Shown here one piece after another: positions 35,532-46,172 of a stretch of DNA of 64,000 nt. The stretch spans positions 33,903,660-33,967,659 of the forward strand of contig NC_083601.1 in assembly GCF_029168945.1 (NCBI RefSeq). Direction: 5' to 3'. Every line of letters starts with the position of its first letter. Position 1 is the first letter of the stretch. The notes under the pieces are model-generated. The model did not search any database and was not told the origin of the DNA. It saw only the letters and a program-made list of their open reading frames with translations. This DNA comes from Cannabis sativa (lineage: Eukaryota; Streptophyta; Magnoliopsida; Rosales; Cannabaceae). The translations under genes were made by a program, and so were the position numbers.

Positions 35532-36647
35532 TGTAGGAATTAATACCTACACCTCAGCAAGAGAAAAATCAGAAAACCAAGTCAATTAATATCTTTATGA
35601 CTCAGTCAAACCTTCCTTTTTGACCTGTGCATTAAATTCTAAAACGACAGCCTTAATTTCCTAGCTACACGTCGTTTAAGCCATACCAGAAACCCTAATC
35701 TAAATCAGTCATATATATATTCTCTTTTGCATTTAAACACACATACAGCAGCTCACACAAACAACCCTAGCCGTAAGTCTCTCTTTCTTCACTGTTCTTC
35801 TTTGAAGAACTTGAAGAACACAACACAGTACCCAGAAATTTATATCCCCTCAAACCCGAACACCTTCTTCGTTGTTCTTCACTGAAGAACACGAAGAACA
35901 GCCCTTTTACACAACCCAGAACAACCCAGAAATTTCCCTCTCTGCCCAGAAAAATAAACCCAGAAAAATAGCATGAACACAATAGTAATTGCAGAAAATA
36001 AATTGGAGAGAACACACCAGAATTTTATAGAGGTTCCCCGAAATTGTGTGGGTACGTCCTCTTCGAGCTCGCCTCGTTTCACTATGAATCTTCAGAGTTA
36101 CAAAGCTTGGATTCCAACTCACAATGGTAAGAGTGGTAATCCGAATATATACAGTATTTTCTAGCTCTCTATTCTCTCTGTTTCTCTCAAAAATCACTAC
36201 TAACAATTGTGTATTTTTCTTCTTTGTTACATGAACAACACCTTCTTGAGTTGTGGATCTCCAAACCCAAACTAGGGCTTCAAGGCAAAACCTCTGTAAG
36301 CCTCAACCACGAACTCCCTCCTTTTGTTGCTCTGTTTGATCTCTAGAAGAATATGAATATTTGTCTCTGATCTGGTTTTGTAATGTTCTGTCTTTTGTTG
36401 TGTTGTTACTGATCTGGATTTTTTTCTTCTCCCTTTGATGTTGTAATCTTTGGCTTTATATATATTAGTGGAATACAGTGAATCAGAGAGTATGTTATAA
36501 AGTTCTAACAAACTTTATAACTGACTTTATGAACTGTCTAGGTAAATAGAGGCCTAAGGTCACATAGGTTTTATTTACTGCCTTTGTAAACTCTTTGTGT
36601 AATATTCTGGTTTTTACAGTGTGGTTAATATGGGGTTTACTTCAACA
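35532..36647 (-). repeat. 5' LTR of the complete copia element
   Basis: 1116 bp, nearly identical to 29980-31094. On the element's strand it runs TGTTGAAGTAAACCCC to TAGGTATTAATTCCTACA. GAAGAACTTGAAGAACACAA-type direct repeats lie near 35790-35900 within the LTR. Confidence 0.95.
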
Positions 36648-36652
36648 GTAAG

Positions 36653-37819
36653 TACCGAAACAACATTTTCACCCTGCCGTTTATCGAATGAAATCAAATG
36701 AAAAGTAAATAATTAAAACTTTACCCATGAATTATAATGATGTGCTTATATTATTTAATATCAAATATATTATTATGATAAATTAACATTAATATTTACA
36801 TATTAATAGTTAGGTTTGATTAACTCTTTAAGAAATACTTTTATTTCGAATTTAACTAAAAGTGGAAAAGTATTGTTTAGTAATAATTAGGTCTAATAAT
36901 TCGTGACACGATATGATAATATCGCATGTAAGTATGTTAGGTAAAGGATCCTCTTCGAGACAGGACAAATCTCTTAAAACATACTCTTTAAGTCAGTGTC
37001 ACTCCAATTGAACTAAAGTTCTATTTTCTCAATCTCAGTCATTTACACCTTTTATAAATTACTAATAAACCCCTATACTTCATAGTGTAACAAAGTAACT
37101 CAAAATTGACAAAATTCTTTCTTCACACCATATCACTATATTTTAGCCAGTGTTTTATTACCATTATTCATGTAATGAACATTAAGTAAAATAATATGAC
37201 ACCAATGATTTCATTTTAATTTGATTTAAATATAACCAAACACTTGAAAAATTCTCTTATTAGCAATTATTCAAATTATTGGCTAATTACCTTATTTTTT
37301 ATTTTTTATTTTTTTGGTTAATTGCCTTATTTTGATAGATAGTGAAAGGACTAAAAGTATCACAGTCATCACCAAGTAAAAAGTGAGAAAAACCATGTCA
37401 CCAAAATGGATCATGCATCACTGAAATTTGGCATATATATATAAAAAATAATTACAATACTATATAGAGTGAAATATATATATATAAGTATAAAAAATAA
37501 GAGTTGATATTATAAAAGGTCATTTGAGGTGTACAAGAAGAGTAGATTTAGCAAGACACGTAGGCAAGACGTTGAAAGTTCTTAAAGGAGCATAAAAGCA
37601 ATTTTCACATTTAGAAAAAAAACCATAAAAAACTCAACTTGGTAGAATATTTTTAATTAAAATGTACGAAAAAGTTTTATCTTTGAAGATTATTTTATTA
37701 GTTATGATGTGCTAAATATGTAAGGATATGGATTAAGTTTGGCAAAAGAGAGAAACTCAAAGAATAAACAAGAGTATTATAATTTAGGATAAATCTGTCG
37801 TGCATTCTCTTAAATAGTA
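36653..37819. other. AT-rich spacer, no gene seen
   Basis: No coding frame, RNA gene or clear repeat recognised. Confidence 0.45.
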
Positions 37820-38482
37820 GGTGTTTCGGTAGATTTTTATTTATTTCAGCATCTAGCAGAGTTTTTTCGTCTAATATTTTTTATGATCACATATGTTGTA
37901 GCTATATAGGACTACCTGAAAATTTTTAGAAAATTCTGAATAATTTATAATATCAAAAAATAAGATTTACATATTTTACTAGACACATACCTATTTTTCT
38001 TATACACATGGTACACTACAAAAAATTGCAACTTTTAGTGACAATTTTTTAGTTGCAATATAATTTTTTTACAAAATATTACTTGTAACTAAAACATAGT
38101 TTTTAGATAAGTTGTCATTAATTTAGTTTTAGTCACAACAAGTATTGTGACTAAAAATACATTTAGTCACAACAAATTGTAATTTTTGTGACTAATACTT
38201 TTTACCACGGACTTTTTAGTCACAATATAAGAATAATAATTTATAATTAGTCACCACTTTTTTAATTTTAGTCACAAGTTTTGTTGTGACTAAAAGTAAG
38301 ATTTTTTGTAGTGGTAGTTAACTATTTAAACTTTATTTTTGGCACTATAAAGTAAACTATTCGCAATTTTCTAAAAATTTATAAATAATTTTAAATAGCT
38401 ATAACGTACACGATCATAAAAAAAAATAAAACTAAAAAACTATCATAAAAATCGAAATAAATAAAAATCTACTAGAACAACC
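37820..38482. mobile_element. MITE family 4, copy 1, split by a CACTA-type MITE
   Basis: Outer inverted ends GGTGTTTCGGTAGATTTTTA and, inverted, GGTTGTTCTAGTAGATTTTT; the inner arms hold mirrored ATAGCTATATAGGACTACCT / AATAGCTATAACGTACACGA words. The centre is interrupted by 38014-38313. Relatives lie at 40481-40840 and about 61883-62246. Confidence 0.6.
38014..38313. mobile_element. CACTA-type MITE
   Basis: Exactly 300 bp. Ends CACTACAAAAAATTGCAACT and, inverted, CACTACAAAAAATCTTACTT. Flanked by the 3-bp TSD GTA (38011-38013 and 38314-38316), the CACTA/CMC signature. The interior repeats TTTTAGTCACAA words in both orientations. No transposase. Confidence 0.92.
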
Positions 38483-38951
38483 TTTTAAGAGGAATCTACT
38501 ACAAAAAATTTCCATAATTTATATATAAAGATATAATGAGTTTCTTCTTTTAGATTTATTATTATTATTATTTTTTACCAATTTATTAAACTAATTGCAA
38601 AAAGATTCAATTATTAATGTAATCTTAATCCTACTTTAAGTTAGGAAGTACTATCTCTTTCTTTATTGAATTAACGAAATGAGTAAAAAACACCAAATGT
38701 ACATCTTGAAATAATCTCGGAACAAACAATCAATTTCAAAATGTTCTTTTTTTTCTTGATTCATAGGCAAATATTTTTAACACAATTGTACTTCTCAATA
38801 CATGACAAGAGCAAGTTTCATCTCAAATAAACAAGAATTTTTCGCTAAATCCAACTCTCACTCGCTAAATTGAGCTATATCTCTCTTTCTTTTAATACTT
38901 GAATATTGATTATTACAACCAAATTTACTTTAGCTCTTTCCAACCTTATCA

Positions 38952-39040
38952 CACTACAACAAAAAGTGTTATTAGAGGCGAGAAAAATCCTAATACACCT
39001 TGTATTAGCAGTAGAGTAGGAGCCTCGCCATTATTAATAG
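38952..39040 (+). mobile_element. One-ended CACTA-type fragment
   Basis: CACTACAACAAAAAGTGTTA followed by TTAGAGGCGAG is a typical plant CACTA non-autonomous terminus. No matching inverted end was found downstream before the hAT MITE at 39073, so it is a truncated copy with an arbitrary right limit. Confidence 0.5.
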
Positions 39041-39072
39041 TTTAAAATAATAAAAAAAAAGGCTATTATAAC

Positions 39073-40167
39073 TAGGGGACATTATTCAATCCAATCTAAT
39101 TGAACCGAATCGATCCAATTTAATCTAATTACAAAAAATTGGATATCCAATTACAATGAGATGTTAAAAGTTGGATTCTAATTGAATTGGATCGGTTATT
39201 GGATATCAATCTCAAAATTCAATTAAAAACTGATCCAATCAAATTACATTTATATATATTAAAAAATTATTTATATAATAAAAAATATTGAAAAATATAA
39301 TATATATATATTTATTAGATTTTTTTTATGTTGAATTTGTAACACTTGATTGTTTTGTGTATTTATTTTTATGATATTTTGTTTTATTTTATTACTTAAA
39401 AATATTGTTGTTTTAATTATTTAAAATTTTTAGCTACATTACACTTGTAACAATAGTAAATTTATGAAGTATTAAACTTAAATAAAAGGTGATACTTAGA
39501 GGTTGTTTGGCTTCATAACTTAAAAATTATTTTCTATTTTTTAAAACTGAAAACAATTTTTAAAAACTAATAGGGACCATTTGGCAAAAAATTTTAAAAA
39601 CAGTTTTTTAAAATTGAGTTTTAAAAAACTTGAAAACAGAAAACATCAAAATGTTGTTTTCAATTTCAAAAATAATTTTTTTTTATCTAACATATTGTAT
39701 TTTTTATTTTTACTTGCATATTCGGATCCTAGACCTGAAACCATATCCGAACCCAAATGGGTTCGTGTCATGGTATGGTGTTAAAATATTATTTTTTTAG
39801 TAAGAAAAAATCTAAAAATATTTTTAAAAAATTTGTGCCAAACACCATTAAATTTTTAAAATGACAAAAAAGTTTTCTATTCTCACATTTAAAATTACAA
39901 TTTTAAAAACTGAAAACTGAAAATACAGCCAAACAGACTCTTAGTTTTTACGTATTTTTTTTCTTCATATTTTTAAGTTAATATTAAAATTTAGCTATGT
40001 AATTGGATAATTCAATTAAAAAATTGATCCAATCTAATTAGTAATTAGATTGGATCTTGAGGTCTAATTGGATTGGATCTGATGATGATTTTCCAAATCC
40101 AATTACTAATTTAATTGGATCGGATGAGGAAAAAAAATGTTGGATTGGATCGGATGTTCACCCCCTA
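39073..40167. mobile_element. hAT-type MITE, family 1, copy D (with nested Tourist-like MITE)
   Basis: Ends TAGGGGACATTATTCAATCC and, inverted, TAGGGGGTGAACATCCGATC. Flanks ATTATAAC and ATTCTGAC agree at six of eight bases (decayed 8-bp TSD). The interior is homologous to copy E in reverse orientation, apart from the 442-bp insertion at 39499-39940. Confidence 0.8.
39499..39940. mobile_element. Tourist-like (PIF/Harbinger) MITE nested in hAT MITE D
   Basis: Inverted ends GAGGTTGTTTGGC and GAGTCTGTTTGGC are flanked by TTA (39496-39498 and 39941-39943), the PIF/Harbinger target duplication. Just inside each end are A/T-rich, mirror-like arms. Removing it restores continuity with copy E. Confidence 0.85.
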
Positions 40168-40480
40168 ATTCTGACAGTTGAGATTAAGAAGAGCTAATTC
40201 AATAAATAATATGTTCATACTAAGTCGACGGATTTTTATTTATTTTAATTTCCTTTAATTATATTGATTAGTTTTATAAAAGACAAAGTGTGGCAATATT
40301 ATGGTGATAGACTAATTAAATCCAGAAAAAGGGTAGCCCATACGTAAGTAATAGCAAATATGTTGGTTAGCAAAATATCATAATGGATGAGTAATAATTT
40401 GACTAATGTGTCTTTTTATTTTGTCAATTTTCCACTTTATATATATAGTTTTAAAAATTTATGTGGTATGGTAGAATTCT

Positions 40481-40840
40481 AGGGTTGTTTTAGTAGATTT
40501 TTTTATCTGCCTTTGGTATTTAAAAAAATAATTTAATTTTTATATGATCGCATGTATAGTTATTTATAATTATTTATAATTATTTTAGAAAACTCTAAAT
40601 AAATTTCAATACTGAAAATTAAATTTAAAAAATTATTTACCACAAATATTAGAAAAATAGTCGTGTAATAAAATATATAAATTTTATTTTTCGATATTAT
40701 AAATTATTCAAAAAAATTTAAAAATTTATCAGTGGTCTTAAATAACCATAACGCATACAATTATAAAAACATAAATTTTACTTAAAAACTCTTTCATAAG
40801 TCATAAGTCGAAGCAGATAAATACTCTACTAAAACATCTA
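40481..40840. mobile_element. MITE family 4, copy 2
   Basis: Inverted ends AGGGTTGTTTTAGTAGATTT and, inverted, AGATGTTTTAGTAGAGTATT. The interior carries ATAGTTATTTATAATTATTT and, mirrored, GGTCTTAAATAACCATAACG. Ends approximate. Confidence 0.6.
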
Positions 40841-42420
40841 TTTAAAAAGTATAATGTAAACTCTTCTCATAATTTAAATTAATAAATATGGTCCAAAAAT
40901 CCATGTCATATTTGAGATGGAAATATGATTTATGACTAGATGCTTCACCAAATTTCCGCATAAATTCAAAACATTAAAGCTATTAATGACCCATTTTGAA
41001 AGTGACTTATTTAGAAAGTGTGTTTCCATTACCAAACATCTCTATGTTTATTTTTGCATACAACACAAAAATTTGTATAATTTACAATTATTGGAATGGA
41101 CCAATAAATTAATTAGTTTAATAATAGTGTAAGAATTTTGAATATAGTGAAAAAATTGGGGAGCTATTATAGAGTCCTTTGCGTATAATTATGAAACTCT
41201 TCATCAAATCTATAAACTCTTTTAAGTGTTCATACTTACTTCATACTATAAATTCATGCAACTCGATTACATATATAATTTTTTTTAATATTAAATGTAG
41301 TTATTTAATAAAAATTATTAGTTTAAATATTTAAATTTAATTTAAAAGTATTAAAATTATAGTAATTTATATTGTAAATATTTAAATTTAATTTTCAGTT
41401 ATAAATAAATACTTTAATTTAATGTTTGACGTCAATAATAATTAAATTATATTTTTACAACTTTAGTAGGTTTTTTATTAGTAAGTGTCAAATTAATATC
41501 ATATATAAAATAATTATACATAATTTATATATATTTCATATATAAAATTCTGTATTTTGTTTTCTTTATTTATTTATTGCTATGTGTGTGATTGGTATAG
41601 AGTACACTAAGTTTACTTTCCGAATTAGAAAATAACAAATCAATCCCAAGATTATTAATGATCCTAAAGGTAATTAAATAATCTTTCAAAAAATTCTTAA
41701 GGGTGAAACATTAAACAAAATTATTATCATAAATTAAAAAAAAAAAGTTACTAAAATTGAAATAAGATTAATCTCTTTTAATGACTGGTATAAGATTTTA
41801 GAGATCTAGTTGTAGCAAGTTAGTACATAAATAAAAGATTCTTTTACTAATAAATAAATTTATATGTTTTCAATGAGAATAAATGGATATTTTTGGTATG
41901 TTAATTTAATAATTAATTTTATTTTACATGAAAAAATGTGATATCACAATCAATACAAAACATCATTTAAAAAAAAAACAATCAATACAAAACATGGCAC
42001 GTGCGACAGTGAAGTATGTGTAAATTCAACCGAAGAAACCGCCTAAGGACGGTGGCTAACACGTGCGATCAGCTAAGATTCCCGTCACCATTACCTTCCT
42101 TTCTTTTATTATTATTTTTAGTTTTTTTTTTCTGAAAAATAGAATTAATATTTTTTAAGAAAAAATGGAAATGGAAATTTTTGATAAAAAAATGAAATCC
42201 CAGATTCTTTATTTGATATTTTAAATTCGTCATAATAAATAATTATTAATAAGGTAAATATTAGAAATTTTTACATGAAAAATCTATTTTACACAATTTA
42301 TTACAAAATTACTCACACACGCCTATGACTACATTTTTACTTACAAAGTTACTTTTATTACACAAATACCACTTAGTCATCATTCCATCCATCATCAATC
42401 AAACCCTACTCTCTTCCCTC
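40841..42420. other. AT-rich spacer, no gene seen
   Basis: Low-complexity AT-rich DNA. A short GC-richer patch at 41995-42095 has two CACGTGCGA words (near 41999 and 42061) and could be regulatory, but no gene is attached. Confidence 0.4.
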
Positions 42421-42433
42421 TCTTTTTTCATTT

Positions 42434-42830
42434 TCTATCAATCAATCCATCATTTCACTCTTTTTTTTTTCTTTTTATTTTTAATTTTATTTCAGTTTTT
42501 AATTTTTAATTTTTAATTTTATTTTCAGTTTTTAATTTTTAATTTTTTTTCCATAACAATTCTTCTTTTCTTTTTATTTTTAATTTTTAATTGTAAAGCT
42601 AGTTTCTTATATATTGTTGCTTAGGTCTAGGATTGACTTCTATCAATCAATCCATCATTTCACTCTCTTTTTTTCTTCTTTTCCTTGTATTTTTAATTTT
42701 ATTTCAGTTTTTAATTTTTAATTTTTAATTTTATTTCAGTTTTCAATTTTAAATTTTTTTACATAACAATTCTTCTTTTCTTATTATTTTTAATTTTTAA
42801 TTGTAAAGCTAGTTTCTTATATATTCTTAC
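42434..42830. repeat. ~215-bp tandem duplication, T-rich
   Basis: TCTATCAATCAATCCATCAT starts at 42434 and 42649. Both units continue through TTTTAATTTTATTTCAGTTT runs to GTAAAGCTAGTTTCTTATAT. Units differ in T-run length and a few bases. Confidence 0.85.
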
Positions 42831-43183
42831 GAAGAAACGGACCTTGATAACATATGGAGCGACTGTGTAGAGAATAAAGCCAGAAAGAGTATAGAAATCA
42901 TTGTGCTTCTTATGTATGTTTGCTCAACAAATACTGCAGAGATTTCATTGTCAACGTTTCTGGGAAAAAAGCTAATGTTGGTGATGATGTTCGAACCGAG
43001 GTTTGTTTTCGGTTTCTTTTTGGTTTTCTCCCATATTTGAAATTTTACACCTTCTATATGTATTTTTTTAATAAGTTTTTTATCTAGTTGTTTCCTGTCC
43101 ATTTTTATATCATCAATGGGTAACAATGAGATTTATCATGGATGTTGATGTTCAAAGAGTTTTTCCTGTATTTTAGTTTGTAT

Positions 43184-43562
43184 ACAGTTGTTTTGTAGTT
43201 TTATTATAGTTTTGCTACTTGCATATGTTATTTCACTATAAAATTAATATGCAACTATTTGCACAAAACTTACTATGTATAACTACTATTTTTTAGTCCC
43301 CATCAAATTAAATTCTTGCATAATATATAAACTATCATAAAACGATAATGCAACTATAAGGCAACTGTTTGCACTTGCATACAGTTGTTTTGTAGTTTTA
43401 TTATAGTTTTGCTACTGGCATATGTTATTTCACTATAAAATTAATATGCAACTATTTGCACAAAACTTACTATGTATAACTACTATTTCTTAGTCCCCAT
43501 CAAATTAAATTCTTGCATAATATATAAACTATCATAAAACGATAATGCAACTATAAGGCAAC
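43184..43562. repeat. ~197-bp tandem duplication
   Basis: ACAGTTGTTTTGTAGTTTTA starts at 43184 and 43381. The two units are almost identical down to AACTATAAGGCAAC; one clear change is CTACTTGCAT versus CTACTGGCAT. Confidence 0.92.
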
Positions 43563-44093
43563 CAAAACAAAAAATAAATCAAAATGTAACTGTATATAAC
43601 GTAGATGTATTATTCATGAGGTTTTTTTAAAAATTTCACATCATACATTGTTTTGAATTTTGTGGGAGGTCTAGATCTGTTTGTTACAGATCTACATTTC
43701 ATGAATCTGGATTTCGATATTAGGGGGAGTTGTTTTGATCGAATAAAACAGAAAACAAATGTGTAATTTCAGTTTCTTCAGCTTTTCCGATTTTTTTTTC
43801 GTCATTTTCAGTTTAGATCATTGCAGGTATTTTTTTCCAGTTGTTTTTGCCAGAATTAATAGTTGTATTTTTCTCGTTTTGGTTTCATTTTGGTTGTTTT
43901 GCGGTTTTGAAACGAGCGCGTATTTTCATCTTCATGGTTCGCTCCGTATACCAAGGCTTAGTGCATGTGGTATTTTTGTAAATATTTGTATGTGGACTGT
44001 ATAAATGTTTAATGGGCCGGCCCAAAGTATTTTTGTAATTTTTTTTCTTTTTTGTATTTTTTTGTTTTTTTTCCCTAAATATTATTTTAGATT
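43563..44093. other. Spacer, no gene recognised
   Basis: Less AT-rich than its surroundings (for example GGGCCGGCCC near 44015). The short plus frame at 43759-44004 is hydrophobic and Phe-rich but has no known domain. Possibly part of an old transposon together with the duplications to its left; not demonstrable. Confidence 0.35.
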
Positions 44094-44448
44094 GAGTAAA
44101 TACCATTTTAGAATTTGTATTTTATAAAAGTTACCAATTAGACTCTTTATTTTATTAAATGATAAAATAGATCTTGTATTTTTCTAAAATTATACAAATA
44201 GGACCCTGAACTAATTTTTTATCAAAATAAAACTTAATAATAATTTGATCTAGAGATGTTATGACAAAAATACTCATGTTTTCTGTATTTGTTCGTGTTA
44301 AAAAATACCTTAATGTTAGTTATATTAAAAATAAAATTATTAAAAATTAAACTCAGGGTCCTATTTTTACTATTTTAAAAAATATAAGTTCTATTTTACT
44401 ATAACAAAATAGATTTGCAAAACACAGAGTCTAAAATAATATCTACCC
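44094..44448. mobile_element. Mutator-type MITE, second family, with ~110-bp TIRs
   Basis: Left arm GAGTAAATACCATTTTAGAA..., right arm inverted GGGTAGATATTATTTTAGAC...; similarity continues for ~110 bp to AATAGGACCCTGA. Flanks TTTTAGATT and TTTTAAATT match at eight of nine bases, a MULE-length TSD. Relatives: a one-arm fragment at 44449-44640, and 55488-55731 and 55924-56281. Confidence 0.8.
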
Positions 44449-44640
44449 TTTTAAATTCAGTATTTTATAAAAATTATTGATATCCTTCGCTTTGTCAAAT
44501 AATAAATTGGAGCTCATATTTTTTTTTTTAAATTGTACTAAATAAAACTCTAAATTAATTTTTTTTTTTATTTTATAAAATAAAATTTAATAATAAACTG
44601 ATAACTTTTATAAAATATAAAACTAAAATATTATTAACCC
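44449..44640. mobile_element. One-arm fragment related to the 44.1-kb Mutator-type MITE
   Basis: Repeats the left-arm text (TATTTTATAAAAATTATTGA, AATAATAAATTGGAGCTC) in diverged form. No complete second arm. Confidence 0.45.
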
Positions 44641-45900
44641 TAATTAATATACTAGTTTTTTTTTTCTCATCATATTTATTGAGATCCTGTTGGGACCTTC
44701 CAAAAAAGCTAAAACATTTTTTATGCTTGGCTTTTCAGCCAATGAAAGATTCTGATGTTGACATCTGTCCATAGAATTGCTACGTGGAAAATTCACTAAT
44801 CACTTGTTATATAAAAATGACATAAAATATAATTCCTTTACTTTATTCTTCCACCTATGTTTTTTTTTTCTTTCAATATTGGAAAGTTTTTATTATAGAA
44901 AGTTTCTATACAAATAACTTTAATATGGGACTTGAATGAATATTATAATATACAAAGAATAAACATTATTCATAATAAAAATAATTTATTTCCAAAGCAA
45001 TATCATCTTAAATTCTTAATTACCCTTAATTTTTTGTATAAAGATAAAATCATACTTGGTGAAATCATAGAATAATTGTAAATTCCATAATCTCATTAAA
45101 CATGTAAATATGTGTATGTATAAATTAATTAATGATCAAGTAAATAATATAAACAAGATTATGTGGAGAGAAAAAACAATAAAATTTTGATATTGTAAGT
45201 TAATTGTTTTAATTTAATTATTTTGAATTAATTTAAAGAAAAGTTTATATCTATCTATGTTGATGACTTTACACTAGCTACCAATAACAAATGTATGATT
45301 TAAACACATTCAACGAATCAAATTACATATACTATTCACAAATGATAATGTGTAATTAATTTAAAACACATAATTAAAAGTAATGTAATTCTCCCTTAAA
45401 TTAAAGTATAACTAAACATTCATTCAAAAAAAAAGTATAACTAAACATTATACCAAATATATGATAATTAGAGATTTTAGTTTTCATATTAGTTTAGAGA
45501 TTTTAGTTTTCATATTAGTTACATGCAAGAAGGTTCTTAGAGCCCATATTTTTTTTTTATTTTGAAAAAAAAAAATTATATTACATTTTTTAGGATTTTG
45601 TAAAAACAAAGAAAATTAACAAGTGAGTGGGATATTCACTAACAAGTATTATTATTATAAAAATAAATAAATAAAAATTGGCAACTGAATACGACATAAA
45701 TAAGAATTTCCTTCATTATCATGAAAAAAACATGGAAAATTAAAAAAAAAAAAAAAATCAATATAGACGAATGGTTTGACCTCTCACATTCCCTTTTCAG
45801 GTTTCCTTTTTTTATTTATTTACTCTCATAATAAAATTACACGTAATTAAAAAAATTAATGAAAATTTAAATTCAATAAACAAATAATATGTCGGTAAAA
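44641..45900. other. AT-rich spacer upstream of the glucanase
   Basis: No gene seen. A short direct repeat (AGAGATTTTAGTTTTCATAT, about 24 bp apart) lies near 45471-45520. Confidence 0.45.
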
Positions 45901-45904
45901 AAGC

Positions 45905-46070
45905 ACATGTTGACTGAGATAGACCATTCCTACGATAAGACACGTGTAATCAAACTATTGGCTAATGAAAACAAAGCGAGTGAAGGCCCACCGTTATGTG
46001 AACAGAACCGCGTACACAAAATCAAAGCCCATACGTATACTCAATTAAAACTCTTCTCCGTATATATATG
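45905..46070 (+). promoter_or_regulatory. Proximal promoter of the beta-1,3-glucanase gene
   Basis: A TATA tract (TATATATATG, 46061-46070) lies about 100 bp before the start codon. Upstream are a G-box/ABRE core ACACGTGT (CACGTG at 45941-45946) and a W-box-like TTGACT near 45910. Such sites bind bZIP/bHLH and WRKY factors. Their use here is inference. Confidence 0.5.
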
Positions 46071-46172
46071 TGTAAAGATTTAGCTGGAAAAGAGAGAAAA
46101 AGGGAAACAAAACGTCGTCGTTAGGAGTTTGGGTGGCTCTAGTGGCGGTGGTGGTTGTTTCTCCAATCAGTA

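Larger units (their letters stand above)
29980..36647 (-). mobile_element. Complete Ty1/copia LTR retrotransposon, young but coding-defective
   Basis: Two ~1.115-kb direct repeats (29980-31094 and 35532-36647), TGTAGGAATTAATACCTACA to GGGGTTTACTTCAACA, are flanked by the perfect 5-bp TSD GTAAG (29975-29979 and 36648-36652). The right LTR is followed inward on the minus strand by an exact initiator-Met PBS. A purine-rich tract (GGTTTAGGTGGAAATT) abuts the left LTR. The interior encodes gag-protease-integrase-RT-RNase H on the minus strand in Ty1/copia order, but in many frames. Confidence 0.96.
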
